A model generated the notes under the pieces. It did no database searches. It saw only the letters and a program-made list of their open reading frames with translations, and was not told the DNA's origin. A stretch of 15,849 nucleotides of DNA, taken from contig CAYWBI010000086.1 of NCBI GenBank assembly GCA_964456445.1, positions 1 to 15,849 on the forward strand. Reading direction: 5' to 3'. The position numbers and the translations under genes were made by a program. Source of the stretch: CAYWBI01 sp964456445. Its GTDB lineage: Bacteria; Calditrichota; Calditrichia; Calditrichales; J004. Shown one piece after another: positions 13,795 to 15,849 of this stretch (positions are counted from its first letter, which is position 1; each line of letters starts with the position of its first letter).

Positions 13795-14682
13795 TTAGCC
13801 CACATGGGTTGATATTGCGGGCGCCGACACCCCGGCTATGAATTTCCGTAGCCCGGCAATATCCAGCCCACTTTGAACGGGCTCAGTGATATTAAAATTT
13901 TTTATAATATAATTTTTACTGTTTGCATGGTTAAACTTTATATCAAAACGGCGGCGCAAACCATCGACGGGAACCAGCGCCTCCTGAACCAGATAAATCG
14001 GTTTGTACATCTGAGGGATTAATTTTTCAGGCGCCACATTTTTAAATTCTTCACCGGCACGGAACTCAACGAAACGGGTCATGTTTTCTATAAAAGCGGC
14101 CGGGATGCGGTTCTCGACAAAACGCAGTTTTACCACTTCTTCAAGATCGGCAAAGGGCGCCAGTAAAATGCATCCCTGAACATCCTTGTTCCCATAGGCG
14201 CTATACAACGAAGCACAGGCGCCATAGGAATATCCCAGCAAAATAATTTTTGTCCCCGCGCCATGTTTTTCACGAACATAATCGATGGCGCTGCGTATAT
14301 CGTCGCGAAACGAAACGATAGAGATAAAACGGCTATTGTCACTTTTACAATGGTTACGGGTACTCAATAAATATATATGGGCTTCTTCCAACAAATCAGA
14401 CACCAGGGGAAGAAGCGTATCTACCGCCCGTTTCCAGCCGTTAACACCAATAATCACAGTTTTTGATTCGGCGTTTGGCGCCAGCTCCCATAATTGTAAT
14501 TTTTTATTGTATTTTGTTTGGATTAGCTGTTCAACATAAGTAATTTTAAAATCTGTGGGATTCTTGGTGCAGTTTTTATGCGGTAAATGAAAGGCCCGTT
14601 GCATTTGATAGTTAAAAACTATAAAAAAGGCAAAGACCCCCAGGGCGCTTAAAATTATTATGGAAATGATAATGCTTATCAT
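13795..14682 (-). CDS. Membrane-anchored alpha/beta hydrolase-fold protein
   Basis: A 295-residue protein with an N-terminal hydrophobic helix (about 2-24), then an alpha/beta hydrolase domain. IIGVNGWKR (77-85) occupies the oxyanion-loop position, STRNHCKSD (107-115) matches the usual D-x-R-G-x-G-x-S segment, and GYSYG (150-154) is the nucleophile elbow with Ser152. The strand that normally ends in a catalytic Asp before VP reads PIYLVQEALVPVD, with no Asp at the usual place (Asp240 is close). The best late His is 252 in FNHANSK. It may therefore be a hydrolase with a shifted acid or a non-catalytic relative. The fold resembles peptidase S9/YqkD- and FrsA-like hydrolases, substrate unknown. 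Placed 33 bp upstream of fabH, so a link to lipid or acyl-ester metabolism is possible but unproven. Confidence 0.82.
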   Translation of the reverse strand: MISIIISIIILSALGVFAFFIVFNYQMQRAFHLPHKNCTKNPTDFKITYVEQLIQTKYNKKLQLWELAPNAESKTVIIGVNGWKRAVDTLLPLVSDLLEEAHIYLLSTRNHCKSDNSRFISIVSFRDDIRSAIDYVREKHGAGTKIILLGYSYGACASLYSAYGNKDVQGCILLAPFADLEEVVKLRFVENRIPAAFIENMTRFVEFRAGEEFKNVAPEKLIPQMYKPIYLVQEALVPVDGLRRRFDIKFNHANSKNYIIKNFNITEPVQSGLDIAGLRKFIAGVSAPAISTHVG

Positions 14683-14752
14683 AGTTCTTTACGGAACACG
14701 TTTAGTAAAACATAGAAATGGAATTTATTAAAACTTTGGAAGAAATAAAAAA

Positions 14753-15694
14753 ATGAAATTCAAAACACGACAACACCTGTTGACTCAATTCATATTTATG
14801 CTGTTTGGCGCCCTGCTGCTATTTTCCTGTAACACCCGTACTACCGGCCCGGATACAAACCAAAAACCACCGGTGGTGGACCCTGTTGGCAGCAATGACA
14901 GCTTTGATATTGCTACCTGGAACATCGAAAATTACCCTAAAAATGGCAGCGCCACAGTTAATAAAGTAAAGGATATCATCCGGGCCATCAAGGTGGATAT
15001 GATCGGCGTGGAAGAAATAGCCAGTATAGACGCCTTTAATACCCTGCTGGATTCACTTCCCGGCTGGCAGGGTGTGCTATCTTCCGATACATACAGTGAC
15101 GGCAGCTATCAAAAAACCGGAATACTCTATAATGCCCAACTCATCAGCCTAAGCAGCGTACATAATATTTTCACCAATGACAGCTACGCTTTTCCGCGTC
15201 CGCCATTACAGGCATTTGTGGAACTGAAAGACAAAGATAATACAAAGTTCGATTTCAGCATCATTGTTTTGCATCTCAAAGCATTTCCAGAACCAGCGAA
15301 CCAGGCCCGTCGTAAATCGGCCTGCGACAAATTGCAAAGTTATATTGCATCTGAAATCAGCAATGGCGCCGACCCGGATTTTATTGTTTTGGGCGATTGG
15401 AACGACGATGTGGACGACCCGCCCGCGGACAATGTTTTTGAAGCCTTCCTGAAGCAGGGACCGGCCTACAGTTTTTTGACCGCCGGTTTACAGGAGACCT
15501 CCTATATCGGCGGTTCTGCCGGCAACATCATCGACAATATCATGCTTAGCCGCGATAGCATGGGCGAATATGGCCCTGGCTCCACACATGTACTGTATAT
15601 CGACAACGATATCAGCGGGTATCGGAATGATGTATCGGACCACCGTCCGGTGATCACCCATTTTAAGGGCTTTAGCATCACCCCCTTAAACTGA
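14753..15694 (+). CDS. Endonuclease/exonuclease/phosphatase-family lipoprotein
   Basis: A 313-residue protein with a lipoprotein signal peptide (hydrophobic 12-25, Cys26 in LFSC), so it is probably anchored to a membrane facing the periplasm or cell surface. The mature domain has the DNase I-like fold markers: ATWNIEN (54-60), the metal-binding Glu88 in GVEEIA, His174 in VLHLKA, GDWND (214-218) and SDHRPV (295-300), all in order and intact. Family members hydrolyse phosphodiesters in DNA, RNA, nucleotides or phospholipid head groups. Extracellular nucleic-acid scavenging or sphingomyelinase-like activity are both possible. Residues 27-50 form a Pro/Thr-rich linker. The gene is divergent from the alpha/beta hydrolase (70-bp gap); GGAAGAAA lies 10-17 bases before the ATG in an A-rich leader. 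Confidence 0.9.
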   Translation: MKFKTRQHLLTQFIFMLFGALLLFSCNTRTTGPDTNQKPPVVDPVGSNDSFDIATWNIENYPKNGSATVNKVKDIIRAIKVDMIGVEEIASIDAFNTLLDSLPGWQGVLSSDTYSDGSYQKTGILYNAQLISLSSVHNIFTNDSYAFPRPPLQAFVELKDKDNTKFDFSIIVLHLKAFPEPANQARRKSACDKLQSYIASEISNGADPDFIVLGDWNDDVDDPPADNVFEAFLKQGPAYSFLTAGLQETSYIGGSAGNIIDNIMLSRDSMGEYGPGSTHVLYIDNDISGYRNDVSDHRPVITHFKGFSITPLN

Positions 15695-15736
15695 TACCGG
15701 TCCGCTTTTTTTGGCGCATCGATGCCTTTTGCTTAT

Positions 15737-15764
15737 ACCCAAAATGGGTGCAATGTGTTTTTTT
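15737..15764 (+). terminator. Weak terminator candidate after the EEP lipoprotein gene
   Basis: ACCCA (15737-15741) and TGGGT (15745-15749) form a short 5-bp stem with a 3-base loop, followed after 8 bases by seven T bases (15758-15764). Another T7 run lies closer to the stop codon but without a clear stem. Weak, but in the right place. Confidence 0.35.
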
Positions 15765-15768
15765 ATAC

Positions 15769-15798
15769 GGTAAAGGTTTTACCGCGAAGACGCTAAGC
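15769..15798 (+). repeat. CGCAAAG-type motif, copy B, with adjoining hairpin
   Basis: GGTAAA (15769-15774) and TTTACC (15778-15783) form a 6-bp hairpin that runs straight into ACCGCGAAGACGCTAA (15781-15796), the relative of the minus-strand motif at 192-217. The remaining bases to 15849 contain no recognisable gene. Confidence 0.35.
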
Positions 15799-15849
15799 TA
15801 TTATGTTAAAAAGTTATGAAATAAAAGGGCCCCCTTCTTACTTTAAGAA

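Overview
The window looks like part of the chromosome of a Gram-negative bacterium, probably in the Bacteroidota/Ignavibacteriota/Calditrichota (FCB) assemblage. The evidence is a short primary sigma factor without region 1.1 that ends in the form common in that group, a TAnnTTTG-type promoter in front of the peptidase gene, several start codons with little or no Shine-Dalgarno sequence, a Kdo-activating enzyme (hence LPS), a lipoprotein export signal and a GatC subunit. The lineage call is inference; the sequence alone does not name a species.

Layout. Positions 1-486 hold no recognisable gene. From 487 to 10243 every gene lies on the minus strand. In transcription order they are: an Uup-like ABC-F ATPase (10243-8348); a patatin-like lipase (8123-7188); two tandem EutN/CcmL microcompartment vertex proteins and an overlapping coiled-coil protein (7037-6194); an RpoD-type sigma factor (6118-5267); an M23 envelope peptidase (5138-4197) closed by a clear intrinsic terminator; and a tightly packed capA-like/gatC/kdsB/pyrG run (4137-487) with overlapping or abutting ends. 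In that last run PyrG makes the CTP that KdsB consumes to activate Kdo. Positions 10244-10934 are AT-rich. They contain a degenerate tandem duplicate of the upstream region and 5' end of the next gene, an intact plus-strand SatD-family gene with a C-terminal helix-turn-helix (10935-11579). Minus-strand fatty-acid and cofactor genes follow: lipoyl synthase (12610-11714), FabH (13761-12763) and a membrane-anchored alpha/beta hydrolase (14682-13795). The window ends with a plus-strand lipoprotein of the endonuclease/exonuclease/phosphatase fold (14753-15694) and a short non-coding tail.

Most genes are housekeeping or envelope functions. Three things stand out. (1) Two vertex proteins are coupled to a small coiled-coil protein, with no hexameric shell gene in sight, immediately upstream of the sigma factor. 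(2) The SatD-family protein has Asp and Arg/Gly motifs spaced like those of class III nucleotide cyclases. (3) A decayed partial copy of that gene and its control region lies directly upstream of it. No CRISPR array, tRNA, rRNA, insertion sequence or phage gene was seen.
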